37,335 nt of DNA from Pontibacter fetidus (GTDB lineage: Bacteria > Bacteroidota > Bacteroidia > Cytophagales > Hymenobacteraceae), in contig NZ_JAAEAA010000030.1 of assembly GCF_010119545.1 (NCBI RefSeq), forward strand, positions 1 through 37,335. The letters run 5' to 3'. The notes beneath the pieces were generated by a model, which made no database searches, was not told the DNA's origin, and was given only the letters and a program-made list of their open reading frames with translations. Positions 1-8,279 of this stretch are shown one piece after another. How positions within the stretch are numbered: position 1 is the stretch's first letter; the number at the start of each line of letters is the position of its first letter. The position numbers and the translations under genes are program-made.

Positions 1-60
1 TCCTGCTATGAATTCTTTAGCAGTTTCTAAAGCTAATCTCAGATTTGTTTTGTCAACCAT
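1..60 (-). CDS. Partial hypothetical protein, N-terminal 20 residues
   Basis: An ATG on the minus strand at 60-58 opens a frame (MVDKTNLRLALETAKEFIAG) that stays open to the window edge. A purine-rich stretch (GAGGAAAAG) lies about 15-25 bases upstream of the ATG. Only 20 residues are visible, mostly helical in character, so no family can be named. The rest of the gene lies outside the window. Confidence 0.45.
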   Translation of the reverse strand, partial: MVDKTNLRLALETAKEFIAG

Positions 61-219
61 AAATTTTTATTCCATTCTTTTCCTCACCTTGAACGGAAAT
101 TCTAAATTACTAATGCACCACAACTATAGTATAAACGACAACATACGCTTATCTGCACTATGTACGTAGTTGGTTTTATAGTTTATTGCGTTTCTCAAAT
201 ACAATATACCACTTCTGTA

Positions 220-1116
220 TTAGTAAACATAGCCCAGTTTAGCCCCCTGTTCATTTACCTCAAGTATAGCTTCTCTGCCACAAACCAAGGCTAAGTTTAG
301 CGGCTCGTGGCCAACCGGGAAATTGTAGCAAACTGGGTAATTATATTTGCCGGTATGTTCCAGTATAATTTCGTAAGCAGTTTTGCCAAAGGAAATGGCA
401 TTGTCTTTCATGTCGCTCATGTCGCCAACTATAAGCCCAGCCAGGTTACTGAGTTTGCCGCTGCGGTCGAGGTGCACCAGCATGCGGTCGATGTGGTACA
501 GGTACTCGTCCAGGTCTTCCAGGAACAGTATTTTGCCTTCGGTGCTGATGTCGGATTTAGTGCCGGTAAGCGTGTGCAGCATGGATAGGTTTCCGCCAAC
601 CAATTGGCCTTTGGCTGAGCCGGTGCGGTTAAACGCATGCGGGCCCGAACTATAGTTTATACTTTCACCAAACAGCACCTTGCGCAGGGTTTCCACACTG
701 TCTACAGTTCCTTCGCGGCCGAAAAGTACAGGCATAATGGCATGCACGGTTTCTATACCTAAGTTATGAATATGGCTATGGATGGTAGTTACATCACTGA
801 AACCGATCACCCATTTCGGCTGCTTTTTAAATTTTGTGAAATCCACCTGGTCAATGATGCGGATGGTGCCGTAGCCGCCGCGTGCGCAAACTATAGCTTT
901 TATAGTTTCGTTATCCAGCATCTCCTGAAAATCCTGCAAACGGAGCGCATCGTCGCCGGCAAACTGGTTATAGCTGGCATCTATCGTTTGGCCCAACACT
1001 ACTTCTAAACCCCAATTCCCGAAGGTCTGTATGGCAGGTGCGAGTTCCTGGGTAGTTATTTTTCGGGCAGTGGAAAGTATGGCAATTTTGTCGCCGGGCT
1101 GTAGCGCAGGTATCAT
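220..1116 (-). CDS. LD-carboxypeptidase (peptidase S66, LdcA/MccF-like)
   Basis: Family S66 serine peptidases cleave the L,D bond between meso-diaminopimelate and D-Ala in cytoplasmic muropeptides during murein recycling; some relatives (MccF) inactivate microcin C-type compounds. I take ATG 1116 as the start (298 aa, MIPALQPGDK...), because the upstream extension begins with TTG and the family usually starts just before the PGDKI motif. Visible motifs are ARGGYG near residue 80, GFSDVT with the expected nucleophile Ser around residue 107, the LEDLDE segment that should supply the catalytic Glu, and VGHEPLNLAL with the catalytic His. There is no signal peptide, which fits a cytoplasmic enzyme. 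Length is normal for the family. The gene stands alone, followed on the same strand only by the partial gene at the window edge. Cell-wall recycling is more likely than microcin immunity, since no microcin genes are nearby. Confidence 0.9.
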   Translation of the reverse strand: MIPALQPGDKIAILSTARKITTQELAPAIQTFGNWGLEVVLGQTIDASYNQFAGDDALRLQDFQEMLDNETIKAIVCARGGYGTIRIIDQVDFTKFKKQPKWVIGFSDVTTIHSHIHNLGIETVHAIMPVLFGREGTVDSVETLRKVLFGESINYSSGPHAFNRTGSAKGQLVGGNLSMLHTLTGTKSDISTEGKILFLEDLDEYLYHIDRMLVHLDRSGKLSNLAGLIVGDMSDMKDNAISFGKTAYEIILEHTGKYNYPVCYNFPVGHEPLNLALVCGREAILEVNEQGAKLGYVY

Positions 1117-1233
1117 AAATGTATAAAGTATAAGCAACTGCCAAGTTAGGGATTTCCGGGCAAGTTTGCAGGTGTGGGTTTACAGGGTCGTAACTAAACC
1201 TGAACAGGTGTAATTTCTGATGTAAGCAATAAT

Positions 1234-1653
1234 TTACCTCAGCGAAAAGCCTTCAGTTTGCGGGTGTTCGGCAGAAAGCAAAGCAGTGGCCTCAATTTCG
1301 ATTAACTGATCGGGGTTAATAAGCGCACTTACCTGTACCATAGTTGATGCCGGTTTTATAGTTCGGAATACCTCGCCATGCGCGCGACCAATCTCTTCCC
1401 AGTGGCTTATGTCGGTAACATACATACGGGTGCGCACTACATCTTCCATAGTTGCTCCGGCTTCTGCCAGCGCTTTTTCTATTTTCTGAAGTATAAACCT
1501 GGTCTGTTCGTACGCATTGCCTTTGCCTATAATCTGGTCGCCGTCGGTAGCGGTTGTGCCGGCCACTTCAATTACATTACCTACCCGCACGGCACGGCTA
1601 TAGCCAACTATATCTTCCCACACAGCCCCCGACGAAATATTCTGTCTTTTCAT
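1234..1653 (-). CDS. RidA family protein (YjgF/YER057c/UK114)
   Basis: This is a 139-residue Rid-fold protein. RidA enzymes hydrolyse reactive enamine/imine intermediates released by PLP-dependent dehydratases; several Rid subfamilies have other or unknown substrates. Visible features are an N-terminal segment (SSGAVWEDIVGYSRAVRVG), the IEVAGTTATDG core strand, the RTRMYVTD segment whose first Arg matches the carboxylate-binding Arg of active RidA proteins, and the C-terminal IEIEATALL strand. The motifs are closer to the later Rid subfamilies than to archetypal E. coli RidA, so the substrate is uncertain. The start ATG at 1653 is the only reasonable one. It lies 117 bases upstream (in its own orientation) of the LD-carboxypeptidase start on the same strand; co-transcription is possible but nothing shows it. 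Confidence 0.88.
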   Translation of the reverse strand: MKRQNISSGAVWEDIVGYSRAVRVGNVIEVAGTTATDGDQIIGKGNAYEQTRFILQKIEKALAEAGATMEDVVRTRMYVTDISHWEEIGRAHGEVFRTIKPASTMVQVSALINPDQLIEIEATALLSAEHPQTEGFSLR

Positions 1654-1745
1654 AGACTTTGGAGTTTAAGAGTTAAAGAGTTTAGGAGTTAGTGAAGTAA
1701 AAAGGTAAAGATGCGATACTTTGCGTATTGTTAGTTACAAAGCCT

Positions 1746-1790
1746 TAAATCCTGTTCATTCTTTTTAATCCTGTAAATCCTGATTCAGAC
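1746..1790. repeat. AATCCTGT-type intergenic repeat, copy 1
   Basis: Tandem variants of AATCCTGT/AATCCTGATTC. The 16-mer AATCCTGTAAATCCTG (1767-1782) recurs in inverted orientation at 2867-2882, on the other side of the radical SAM gene. A looser relative lies around 30968-31006. Confidence 0.6.
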
Positions 1791-1830
1791 AATTTAACAA
1801 TTATACCATATTTCTTAATCTCGTTCTAAA

Positions 1831-1862
1831 ATTCGTAATTCGTAATTATTAATTCGTAATTA
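1831..1862. repeat. Short direct repeats of AATTCGTAATT
   Basis: Three close copies of ATTCGTAATT-type sequence lie immediately before the radical SAM start codon (1869). They are too short and AT-rich to assign a function; slippage products or a weak regulatory site are both possible. Confidence 0.4.
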
Positions 1863-1868
1863 CTATTG

Positions 1869-2849
1869 ATGCGCCTGAGAACTAAACCTGTGCTTTGCAA
1901 CTACTACGTTACTTACCGCTGTAACGCAAAGTGCTCGTTCTGCGATATCTGGGAAAAACCATCGCCTTACATAACTATAGAGGATGTGCAGCAAAACCTG
2001 CACGACCTGAAAAACCTGGGTGTACAGGTAATAGACTTTACAGGCGGCGAACCGTTGCTGCACCGCCAGATAGACGAAATGCTGGGCATGGCGCATGAGA
2101 TGGGCTTTATCACCACACTCACCACCAACGCCATGCTCTACCCGAAGTATGCTGAGCGGCTAAAAGGTAAAGTGGACATGCTACATTTCTCGCTGGATTC
2201 TGCACATAAAGAAACCCACGATGCCGGCAGGGGAGTAGCCTGTTACGATTTTGTGATGGAATCTATTAAAGTAGCAAAGGAACTGGGCGAGCGACCGGAT
2301 ATACTTTTCACGGTTTTTAAGCATAACCTGCACGAACTGGAAGAAGTGTACCAAACTATAGCCCAGCCCAACAAACTGGTACTTATCCTTAACCCGGCTT
2401 TTGAGTACAATGGCGTTAAAACTGGGGAGCGCTTAACAGAAGAAGAACTCGATTACCTGACCCAGTTTGGCAAACGTAAAGGTGTGTACCTGAACGAAGG
2501 CTTTATACAACTGCGTAAGGATGGCGGAAACCACACAAATAACCCCGTTTGCAAAGCTGCCAGCACAACTATAGTTATCTCCCCCGAAAACGAGCTGGTT
2601 TTGCCGTGTTACCACCTGGGCACTAAAAGCTACCCTATAAATGGCAACCTGCAGCAACTATACCATAGCCCAGAAGTAGAAAAGTTAAAACAATTAGAAG
2701 GCCGCCTGCCCGCCTGCGGGGGCTGTACTATAAACTGCTACATGCAACCCAGCTTTGCCGTAGAAATAAACAAATACTTCTGGAAAGCCCTGCCTAGTAC
2801 GCTGAAATACAACTACCAAAAAGGCACCTGGAAACGGATGTTTGCTTAA
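1869..2849 (+). CDS. Radical SAM protein with SPASM-like C-terminus
   Basis: A 326-residue radical SAM enzyme. The cluster-binding motif CX3CX2C is seen at Cys18, Cys22 and Cys25 (YRCNAKCSFCDIW), followed by the SAM-binding DFTGGEPLL motif near residue 58. The C-terminal third has further cysteines (NPVCKAAS, LPCYHLG, CGGCTINCYMQPS), as expected of a SPASM/Twitch auxiliary Fe-S domain. Such proteins often modify peptides or cofactors, but no precursor peptide or maturation partner is next to it, so the substrate is unknown. I chose ATG 1869 over the TTG three bases earlier. A gamma-carbonic anhydrase-like gene starts 108 bases downstream on the same strand. Both flanks carry inverted copies of an AATCCTGT repeat. 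Confidence 0.85.
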   Translation: MRLRTKPVLCNYYVTYRCNAKCSFCDIWEKPSPYITIEDVQQNLHDLKNLGVQVIDFTGGEPLLHRQIDEMLGMAHEMGFITTLTTNAMLYPKYAERLKGKVDMLHFSLDSAHKETHDAGRGVACYDFVMESIKVAKELGERPDILFTVFKHNLHELEEVYQTIAQPNKLVLILNPAFEYNGVKTGERLTEEELDYLTQFGKRKGVYLNEGFIQLRKDGGNHTNNPVCKAASTTIVISPENELVLPCYHLGTKSYPINGNLQQLYHSPEVEKLKQLEGRLPACGGCTINCYMQPSFAVEINKYFWKALPSTLKYNYQKGTWKRMFA

Positions 2850-2860
2850 TGGGTGGCTAT

Positions 2861-2890
2861 CTTAACCAGGATTTACAGGATTTTAGAATA
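2861..2890. repeat. AATCCTGT-type intergenic repeat, copy 2 (inverted)
   Basis: The reverse complement contains AATCCTGTAAATCCTG at 2867-2882, identical to the 16-mer at 1767-1782. Together the copies bracket the radical SAM gene in opposite orientations. Confidence 0.6.
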
Positions 2891-2957
2891 CTCAGCATTA
2901 GCTTTTAACTTTACGTCATTCAGTCATTCAAAATTTAGTTATTCAAAAATTAAAAAT

Positions 2958-3476
2958 ATGCCAGTTATACTTCCTGTAAAAGGTGTGATGCCACAGTTGG
3001 GCGATGATTGTTTTGTAGCCGAGAACGCAACTATAGTTGGCGATGTGGTTATGGGTCGCGAATGCTCGGTTTGGTTCAATGCAGTTATCCGTGGCGACGT
3101 AAACGCGATCAGGATAGGAAATAAAACAAACATACAGGATGGCGCTGTTATCCATTGCACCTACCAGAAAGCAGCTACAACTATAGGTAATAACGTCTCT
3201 ATAGGGCATAATGCTATAGTACATGGCTGTACTGTAGAAGATAACGTGCTGATAGGCATGGGCTCGATTGTGATGGATAATGCCCTGGTGCAGAAGAATT
3301 GTATAGTTGCCGCCGGAGCTATAGTTCTGGAAAATACCGTGTGCGAAAGTGGATGGATTTATGCAGGAATACCGGCCAAAAAAGTAAAGCAGCTAAGCCA
3401 GGAGCAGGTAGATGGCCTTGATAAGGTTGCCAATAACTATGTAATGTACAGCGGCTGGTTTACAGGCAAAGAGTAA
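2958..3476 (+). CDS. Gamma-carbonic anhydrase family protein (left-handed beta-helix, YrdA/PaaY-like)
   Basis: A 172-residue hexapeptide-repeat protein. ATG 2958 is chosen because the preceding in-frame stretch is repeat-derived and the family starts just before the LPVKGVMPQLGDDCF segment. Repeating [LIV]G-type hexapeptides run through the centre (IVGDVVMG, IRIGNKTNIQDGAVI, IGNNVSIGHNAIV). The three zinc-ligand histidines expected of the family are at His66, His84 and His89 (GAVIHCT and IGHNAIVHGC). Related proteins are trimers with weak or no measured carbonic anhydrase activity; some act as acyl-CoA hydrolases or as accessory factors. The gene follows the radical SAM gene after 108 bases and ends before a strong terminator. 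The function beyond the fold is uncertain. Several Thr-Ile-Val stretches are encoded by the over-represented ACTATAGTT word. Confidence 0.9.
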   Translation: MPVILPVKGVMPQLGDDCFVAENATIVGDVVMGRECSVWFNAVIRGDVNAIRIGNKTNIQDGAVIHCTYQKAATTIGNNVSIGHNAIVHGCTVEDNVLIGMGSIVMDNALVQKNCIVAAGAIVLENTVCESGWIYAGIPAKKVKQLSQEQVDGLDKVANNYVMYSGWFTGKE

Positions 3477-3481
3477 AAGCA

Positions 3482-3526
3482 AAAACGCCTGCGCTGCCGG
3501 ATTATAGTTGGCAACGCAGGCGTTTT
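3482..3526. terminator. Bidirectional intrinsic terminator
   Basis: An inverted repeat with arms AAAACGCCTGCG and CGCAGGCGTTTT, with A- and T-runs on either side. It sits between the convergent gamma-carbonic anhydrase and CNNM/CorC genes and can serve both. Confidence 0.8.
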
Positions 3527-3544
3527 ACTTTTTATAGTCCGATG

Positions 3545-4879
3545 TTAATGCTCCGGCATTTCTCTCACGATGGTGTCTTCACGGAACTCGTCTTTTATCT
3601 TGAACAATACGGATATCAGGCTACGTTCTGATTTCTCCAATACCCGCACTTCGTATTCGTTAAAGTCGATGCTATCGGTAATATCTTCTGGTATCTGGCC
3701 GTAAAGTACGCTTACAAGGCCACCTACAGTTTCATAATCTTCGCCTTCGGGCAGTGGGTAAGGCAGAAAATCGTTGGCATCCGAAATTGGTGCGGCAGCA
3801 CTTACCTTGTATTCAAAATCAGTAACCAACTCTACTAACGGTACTTCCTCATCGTACTCGTCCTGTATCTCGCCAACAAGCTCTTCAATTATATCTTCTA
3901 TGGTAACAATACCCGACACACCACCAAACTCGTCGGTCGCAATGGCCATGTGCAGGTGGCGGCGCTGGAACTGTTTCAGCAGGCGGTTGATCTTTTTGGT
4001 TTCCGGCACAAAGTAAGCAGGGCGTATCAGTTTTTCGAGCACCACCGGCTCGCCAAGGCGCATAATGCTCAGCAGGTCTTTTACATACAGCACACCCACA
4101 ATATTATCTATACTTCCGTTATACACTGGCAAGCGCGAGTAGCCTTCATTAAAGATGATCTCCATCAGGTCGTGTTCCGAAATGGTAATGTCGATGGCGA
4201 TCATTTTAGTGCGTGGCACCAGAATCTGCTTTACCATGCGCTCGTTAAACTGGAACACATTCTCAATCAGTTCGTGCTGCGAATCCTGTATGGCACCGCC
4301 TTCGGCACTTTGCTCAAACAGCAGGCGTAATTCTTCAGCAGAGTGTACTTCCGAGCCGTGCAATGCCCGTATGCCCATAGAACGAAGTATAAGGTTTGAT
4401 AAGCCGTTCAGGATCCAGATAAACGGAATGAACAGGATATAGAAAAAGCGCAGCGGCAGTGCAATGGCCAAGGTGGTAGACTCCGGGCGCTGAATAGCCA
4501 GCGACTTTGGGGCCAGCTCACCAAACACAATATGCAGCACCGTAATGAGGGCAAACGCAAATGGCAACGCTATACTATGGGCTACCTCCGGGTCTGGGTT
4601 AAAACCAAAAGCCGACATTATGTTGATAATGATCTGCGAAACTACGCTCTCACCTATCCAACCTAAGCCCAGCGACGCCAGCGTAATACCCAATTGTGTA
4701 GCCGAAAGGTAAGCGTCCAGGTGCGCGATCATGTGCTGCGCCATTTTGGCCATGGTATTGCCGGCCTGGGCGCGCAGCTCTATCTGGGAGGCCCGTACTT
4801 TAACTATAGCAAACTCTGCGGCCACAAAAAAACCGTTAAGCGCTACCAACAGTATCGTCAGGAAAATATTAAAGATCAT
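3545..4879 (-). CDS. CNNM/CorC (hemolysin C-like) family membrane protein
   Basis: A 444-residue protein with the classical three parts of the family: an N-terminal DUF21/CNNM membrane region (about residues 1-190, four hydrophobic segments beginning MIFNIFLTILLVALNGFFVA), a CBS-domain pair (about 205-335, including ILVPRTKMIAID and SGIVTIEDIIEELVG), and a C-terminal CorC_HlyC transporter-associated domain (about 345-430, with DFLPYPLPEGEDYETVGG). Characterised CNNM/CorC members export Mg2+ using Na+, with ATP/Mg binding at the CBS pair. The old hemolysin name has little functional support. It is monocistronic here; the start is ATG 4879. Its 3' end meets the bidirectional terminator at 3482-3526. 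Substrate Mg2+ (or Co2+) is inferred from family membership. Confidence 0.92.
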   Translation of the reverse strand: MIFNIFLTILLVALNGFFVAAEFAIVKVRASQIELRAQAGNTMAKMAQHMIAHLDAYLSATQLGITLASLGLGWIGESVVSQIIINIMSAFGFNPDPEVAHSIALPFAFALITVLHIVFGELAPKSLAIQRPESTTLAIALPLRFFYILFIPFIWILNGLSNLILRSMGIRALHGSEVHSAEELRLLFEQSAEGGAIQDSQHELIENVFQFNERMVKQILVPRTKMIAIDITISEHDLMEIIFNEGYSRLPVYNGSIDNIVGVLYVKDLLSIMRLGEPVVLEKLIRPAYFVPETKKINRLLKQFQRRHLHMAIATDEFGGVSGIVTIEDIIEELVGEIQDEYDEEVPLVELVTDFEYKVSAAAPISDANDFLPYPLPEGEDYETVGGLVSVLYGQIPEDITDSIDFNEYEVRVLEKSERSLISVLFKIKDEFREDTIVREMPEH

Positions 4880-5001
4880 AGTTTATATCAGCAGGCTTAA
4901 GCCGGCACAAGTGTAAAATTAACTAAAATACGATGTTAACCTACAAATGTATATAGTTTGGTAAATATTAGCTGATATAAGAATGGCCTACAAGCGGGCT
5001 A

Positions 5002-5041
5002 AAAAACATAAAGGTGCCGTGGGAGGCACCTTTATGTTTTT
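5002..5041. terminator. Intrinsic terminator, 17-bp perfect stem
   Basis: Arms 5002-5018 and 5025-5041 are perfectly complementary (core AAAGGTGCC/GGCACCTTT) around a 6-base loop and end in A5/T5 runs. It lies directly downstream of the minus-strand hypothetical gene ending at 5058. Confidence 0.85.
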
Positions 5042-5057
5042 GAACAGTGGCGGCAAA

Positions 5058-5366
5058 CTATGCATGCAGCGCAAAAGATGCCTTGGCGGTTGTAAACAAC
5101 TCGTGGGCATTAGAAGAAGTAAGCCTTGGCAGAAAAATCTTCTTGGCTTCCTCTTCAGAAATCAGTTTGTACGTGTTTGCAGCCAGCGTATCTAGGAAGG
5201 GATTGCAAAAAGAATAGATATACTCGTCCGTCATAGTTTTGTAAACTACATGAAAGTTATGCTTTTCGTCGCGTACCAGTTTCATGGCCTTAAAGATGTA
5301 GTCAAACACTCTTCCGCATTCTGTCTTCAGTAGCTGTGTTTCTGTTTGCTGTAGACTTTGTTTCAT
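5058..5366 (-). CDS. Hypothetical protein, 102 aa
   Basis: I do not recognise this family. The protein is soluble, with no signal peptide or membrane segment, and seems mostly helical (MKQSLQQTETQLL..., then ISEEEAKKIF). It has two cysteines (ECGRVF, SFCNPF) too far apart for an obvious metal site. It is supported as a real gene by a clean ATG at 5366, a strong terminator right after the stop, and no competing frame with recognisable content. Upstream lies a 600-base AT-rich region with no gene, so it is transcribed on its own. Confidence 0.65.
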   Translation of the reverse strand: MKQSLQQTETQLLKTECGRVFDYIFKAMKLVRDEKHNFHVVYKTMTDEYIYSFCNPFLDTLAANTYKLISEEEAKKIFLPRLTSSNAHELFTTAKASFALHA

Positions 5367-5975
5367 TGTGTTTTATTGGTTGAGTTATACTTATTCTTAT
5401 TTACTCTACATTCAAAGTTAACTTATAATTCCTTGCCAGTAGACTGGTTTATAAAGTTCCAAGTAAATGAACCTTATGAAATGGTATATATCCAAAAAAT
5501 AAGGGTAAAAAACTATGATTGATTTGTTGGTATCTAGGTAATATTTATTTGTATAATATAACGAATATATTTGATTAAGGTTATGTTTAGATATATTTAT
5601 TTTAACATATTTATAAAATATTGTATCTAATTTATAGGCATTAAGTCCGGGTTTGATTGGGTTTTATTGTTAGATACCGCTAAATCGTACAATATGGTAG
5701 GCAATGGGAGGTGCTTTATTGTACTATAGGAGATGTCATAAAATTACAAAACAGCTAGGGTAGCTTTCAGAGGAAAATTTTAGTCGTTTAGGAGATGCTG
5801 TTTGTACAGGTAGTACAGTTATATGGCTATGTGCAGAACCTTACCGGTATAGGTAGCGCAAAGCAGTAATATATTTTTTACTTTTGTAATTATAGTTGCT
5901 AACATAGCATCAGCTGTTTGGTTATACTTAAATTATAACTGACAGCGGATAACGAATCCGAAAAAGAAAAGCAAT
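5367..5975. other. AT-rich intergenic region without genes
   Basis: About 600 bases between divergent genes (hypothetical on minus, dsbD on plus). The middle (about 5500-5640) is very AT-rich with no open frame of note and no clear RNA gene. The only signal I can name is a TACTTTTG box near the dsbD end. Confidence 0.6.
5879..5886 (+). promoter_or_regulatory. Candidate -7 box (TAnnTTTG) for dsbD
   Basis: TACTTTTG matches the Bacteroidota -7 consensus TAnnTTTG. No good TTTG box is seen 19-21 bases upstream, so support is partial. It would give a 5' leader of about 85 bases before ATG 5976. Confidence 0.35.
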
Positions 5976-8198
5976 ATGCTTACTCATAAACCCTTAAAAT
6001 TGCTGCTAACTATAGTTTTGCTATGGTTATTTGCCTTTTCGGCTGTAGCGCAAGTATTAAAACCTGCTTCCTGGAGTTACGATGTTTCTAAAAAACAGGT
6101 GACTGTCGGCGAAGAAGTAGAATTGATCTTTAACGTCCGGATAGACAAAGACTGGTACCTTTACTCTTCTGACTTCGACCCGGAACTGGGGCCAATGGTT
6201 ACGGAGTTTAAATTTGCCAAAAACCCGTCTTATGAACTGGTAGGCAAAATTGTTCCGGTTAAGCCTAAAAAGAAATACGACGACCTTTGGGGTGGCGAGT
6301 ACACCTACTTTGTGGGTACGGCGCAGTTCCGTCAGAAAATTAAGGTTTTAAAACCAGAGCTGGTAGTAAAAGGCACTTACGAATACCAGGTTTGTACCGA
6401 TGTGGATGGCCGCTGCATTCCGTTTGACGACGACTTTACTTTCACCAACAAGCAGATACAAGTTACTGGCAAAGCTGCCAGTACAACTACAACAACGGGT
6501 GCGCCTGCAGCATCGCAGCCTGGCCAAACTATAGCGCCCGGCACAAAGCAAACCCCTGAAACACCAGCTACCACGCAGACACCAATAACTATAGATTCGG
6601 CAGCTTCGCCCGTATTCGGGCAGAACGATGCAACTATAGATACCGTAACCGCACCTCAAACCACCGAAAAAGTACAGCCTGCTGCAGAAGATGTGGCATT
6701 TACTGAGCCTGCTCCTGATAAAGACGACCTTTGGGCATTTATGCTGGTTGCTTTCGGGTCTGGTCTAGTGGCACTGCTTACGCCTTGCGTTTTCCCGATG
6801 GTGCCCATGACAGTAAGCTTTTTTACGGGCAGCAGTAAAAGCAGAAGCCAGGCTATAGTTAAAGCCTTGGTATATGGACTTTCAATTATCGCCATTTACA
6901 CAATTATCGGTACGGTAGTAGCACGTTTATTTGGTGCCGATGGGGCAAACTTTATCAGTACACACTGGCTGCCGAATATCCTTTTCTTCCTGATCTTCCT
7001 GGTGTTTGCGATGTCTTTCTTCGGGATGTTCGAGATTACGCTGCCAAGTTCGTGGTTAACCAAAATAGATGCGCAGGCTGACAGAGGCGGTTGGATAGGC
7101 GTGTTCTTTATGGCATTTACCCTTGCGCTTGTTTCTTTCTCGTGCACCGGACCTATCGTTGGTAGTATACTGGTGGCCTCGGCCGGTGGCGAAACCATAC
7201 GCCCTATAGTTGGTATGTTCGGGTTTTCGCTGGCCTTTGCCCTGCCGTTTACCCTTTTTGCTATTTTCCCATCGTGGTTAAGCGGCTTGCCTAAATCAGG
7301 AGGCTGGCTCAACTCCGTAAAAGTGGTACTAGGCTTTATAGAACTTGCTTTGGCGCTAAAATTCCTGAGCGTAGCCGACCAGGTATACCACTGGGGCATT
7401 CTGGACCGCGAAGTATACTTAGCCTTGTGGATCGTGATCTTTACCCTGCTGGGCTTTTACCTGCTGGGCAAGCTTAAATTCTCCCACGACTCCGACCTGA
7501 AATACATTAGCGTGCCACGTTTGTTCTTTGCTATAGTTACCTTCGGGTTTGTAATTTATTTGATACCAGGCATGTTTGGCGCACCGCTTAAAGCACTTTC
7601 GGGTTACCTGCCGCCGCAAGCCTCCCAGGATTTTGACCTGAATACAATAGCAGCCCGAAACAACAACGGTGGACCTACCACGGCTACAATTGCTGCTAAC
7701 CAACTATGCGAAACTCCAAAGTATAGCGACTTTCTACATCTGCCACATGGCCTGCAGGGTTACTTTGACCTGGAGCAAGCCAAGAAATGCGCTGCCGAAC
7801 AAGGCAAACCAATCTTTATAGACTTTACAGGCCACGGATGTGTTAACTGCCGCGAAATGGAAGCCAACGTATGGTCGGACCCGGCCGTGCTGAAACGCCT
7901 GCGCGAAGAGTATGTAATAGCGGCCTTGTATGTAGATGATAAAACCGACCTGCCGGAAGGGGAGAAGTATGTAAGCAAGTATGACGGTAAAGAGAAAGCA
8001 ACTATAGGTAAAAAATACGCCGATTACCAGATCACTAAATTTAACGTAAACGCCCAGCCATACTATGTGTTGATGGATGAGAACGAAAACGTACTGGTTA
8101 AGCCAATTGCCTACGACCTGAATGTAGATAACTTTGTTAAGTTCCTGGATGCCGGTGTTGCCGCCTACAAAGCCAAGCAAAGTATAGCTCAGCAGTAA
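5976..8198 (+). CDS. dsbD: DsbD-type thiol:disulfide interchange protein (protein-disulfide reductase)
   Basis: A 740-residue protein with the three DsbD modules in order. After a signal peptide (about residues 1-26, ending AFSAVAQ) comes a periplasmic DsbD-alpha-like domain with Cys140 and Cys147 (YQVCTDVDGRCIPF). A Thr/Pro/Ala-rich linker (about 163-245) leads to a membrane domain of about eight helices carrying the two redox cysteines Cys271 (TPCVFPMVP) and Cys390 (FSCTGPIVG). The C-terminal thioredoxin-like domain has the active site GHGCVNC (Cys622, Cys625). The protein passes electrons from cytoplasmic thioredoxin across the membrane to periplasmic disulfide partners and cytochrome c maturation factors. 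All six catalytic cysteines are present, so it should be functional. It is monocistronic with a strong terminator. The low-complexity linker is rich in the over-represented ACTATAG word. Confidence 0.94.
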   Translation: MLTHKPLKLLLTIVLLWLFAFSAVAQVLKPASWSYDVSKKQVTVGEEVELIFNVRIDKDWYLYSSDFDPELGPMVTEFKFAKNPSYELVGKIVPVKPKKKYDDLWGGEYTYFVGTAQFRQKIKVLKPELVVKGTYEYQVCTDVDGRCIPFDDDFTFTNKQIQVTGKAASTTTTTGAPAASQPGQTIAPGTKQTPETPATTQTPITIDSAASPVFGQNDATIDTVTAPQTTEKVQPAAEDVAFTEPAPDKDDLWAFMLVAFGSGLVALLTPCVFPMVPMTVSFFTGSSKSRSQAIVKALVYGLSIIAIYTIIGTVVARLFGADGANFISTHWLPNILFFLIFLVFAMSFFGMFEITLPSSWLTKIDAQADRGGWIGVFFMAFTLALVSFSCTGPIVGSILVASAGGETIRPIVGMFGFSLAFALPFTLFAIFPSWLSGLPKSGGWLNSVKVVLGFIELALALKFLSVADQVYHWGILDREVYLALWIVIFTLLGFYLLGKLKFSHDSDLKYISVPRLFFAIVTFGFVIYLIPGMFGAPLKALSGYLPPQASQDFDLNTIAARNNNGGPTTATIAANQLCETPKYSDFLHLPHGLQGYFDLEQAKKCAAEQGKPIFIDFTGHGCVNCREMEANVWSDPAVLKRLREEYVIAALYVDDKTDLPEGEKYVSKYDGKEKATIGKKYADYQITKFNVNAQPYYVLMDENENVLVKPIAYDLNVDNFVKFLDAGVAAYKAKQSIAQQ

Positions 8199-8219
8199 GT
8201 ATAACCGGAACTATAATAG

Positions 8220-8253
8220 AAAAGCCCCACTGAAACCAGTGGGGCTTTTTTGT
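8220..8253 (+). terminator. Intrinsic terminator after dsbD
   Basis: A perfect 13-bp stem, AAAAGCCCCACTG (8220-8232) with CAGTGGGGCTTTT (8237-8249), loop AAAC, then a T-run. It also faces the convergent superoxide dismutase gene and may act in both directions. Confidence 0.9.
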
Positions 8254-8279
8254 GACGATAAAGTCTTATCTCGCAGGAG

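Noticed and set aside
6896..7399. Minus-strand open frame of 167 codons opposite dsbD
   Set aside because: It lies entirely over the dsbD membrane domain and shows no domain features.
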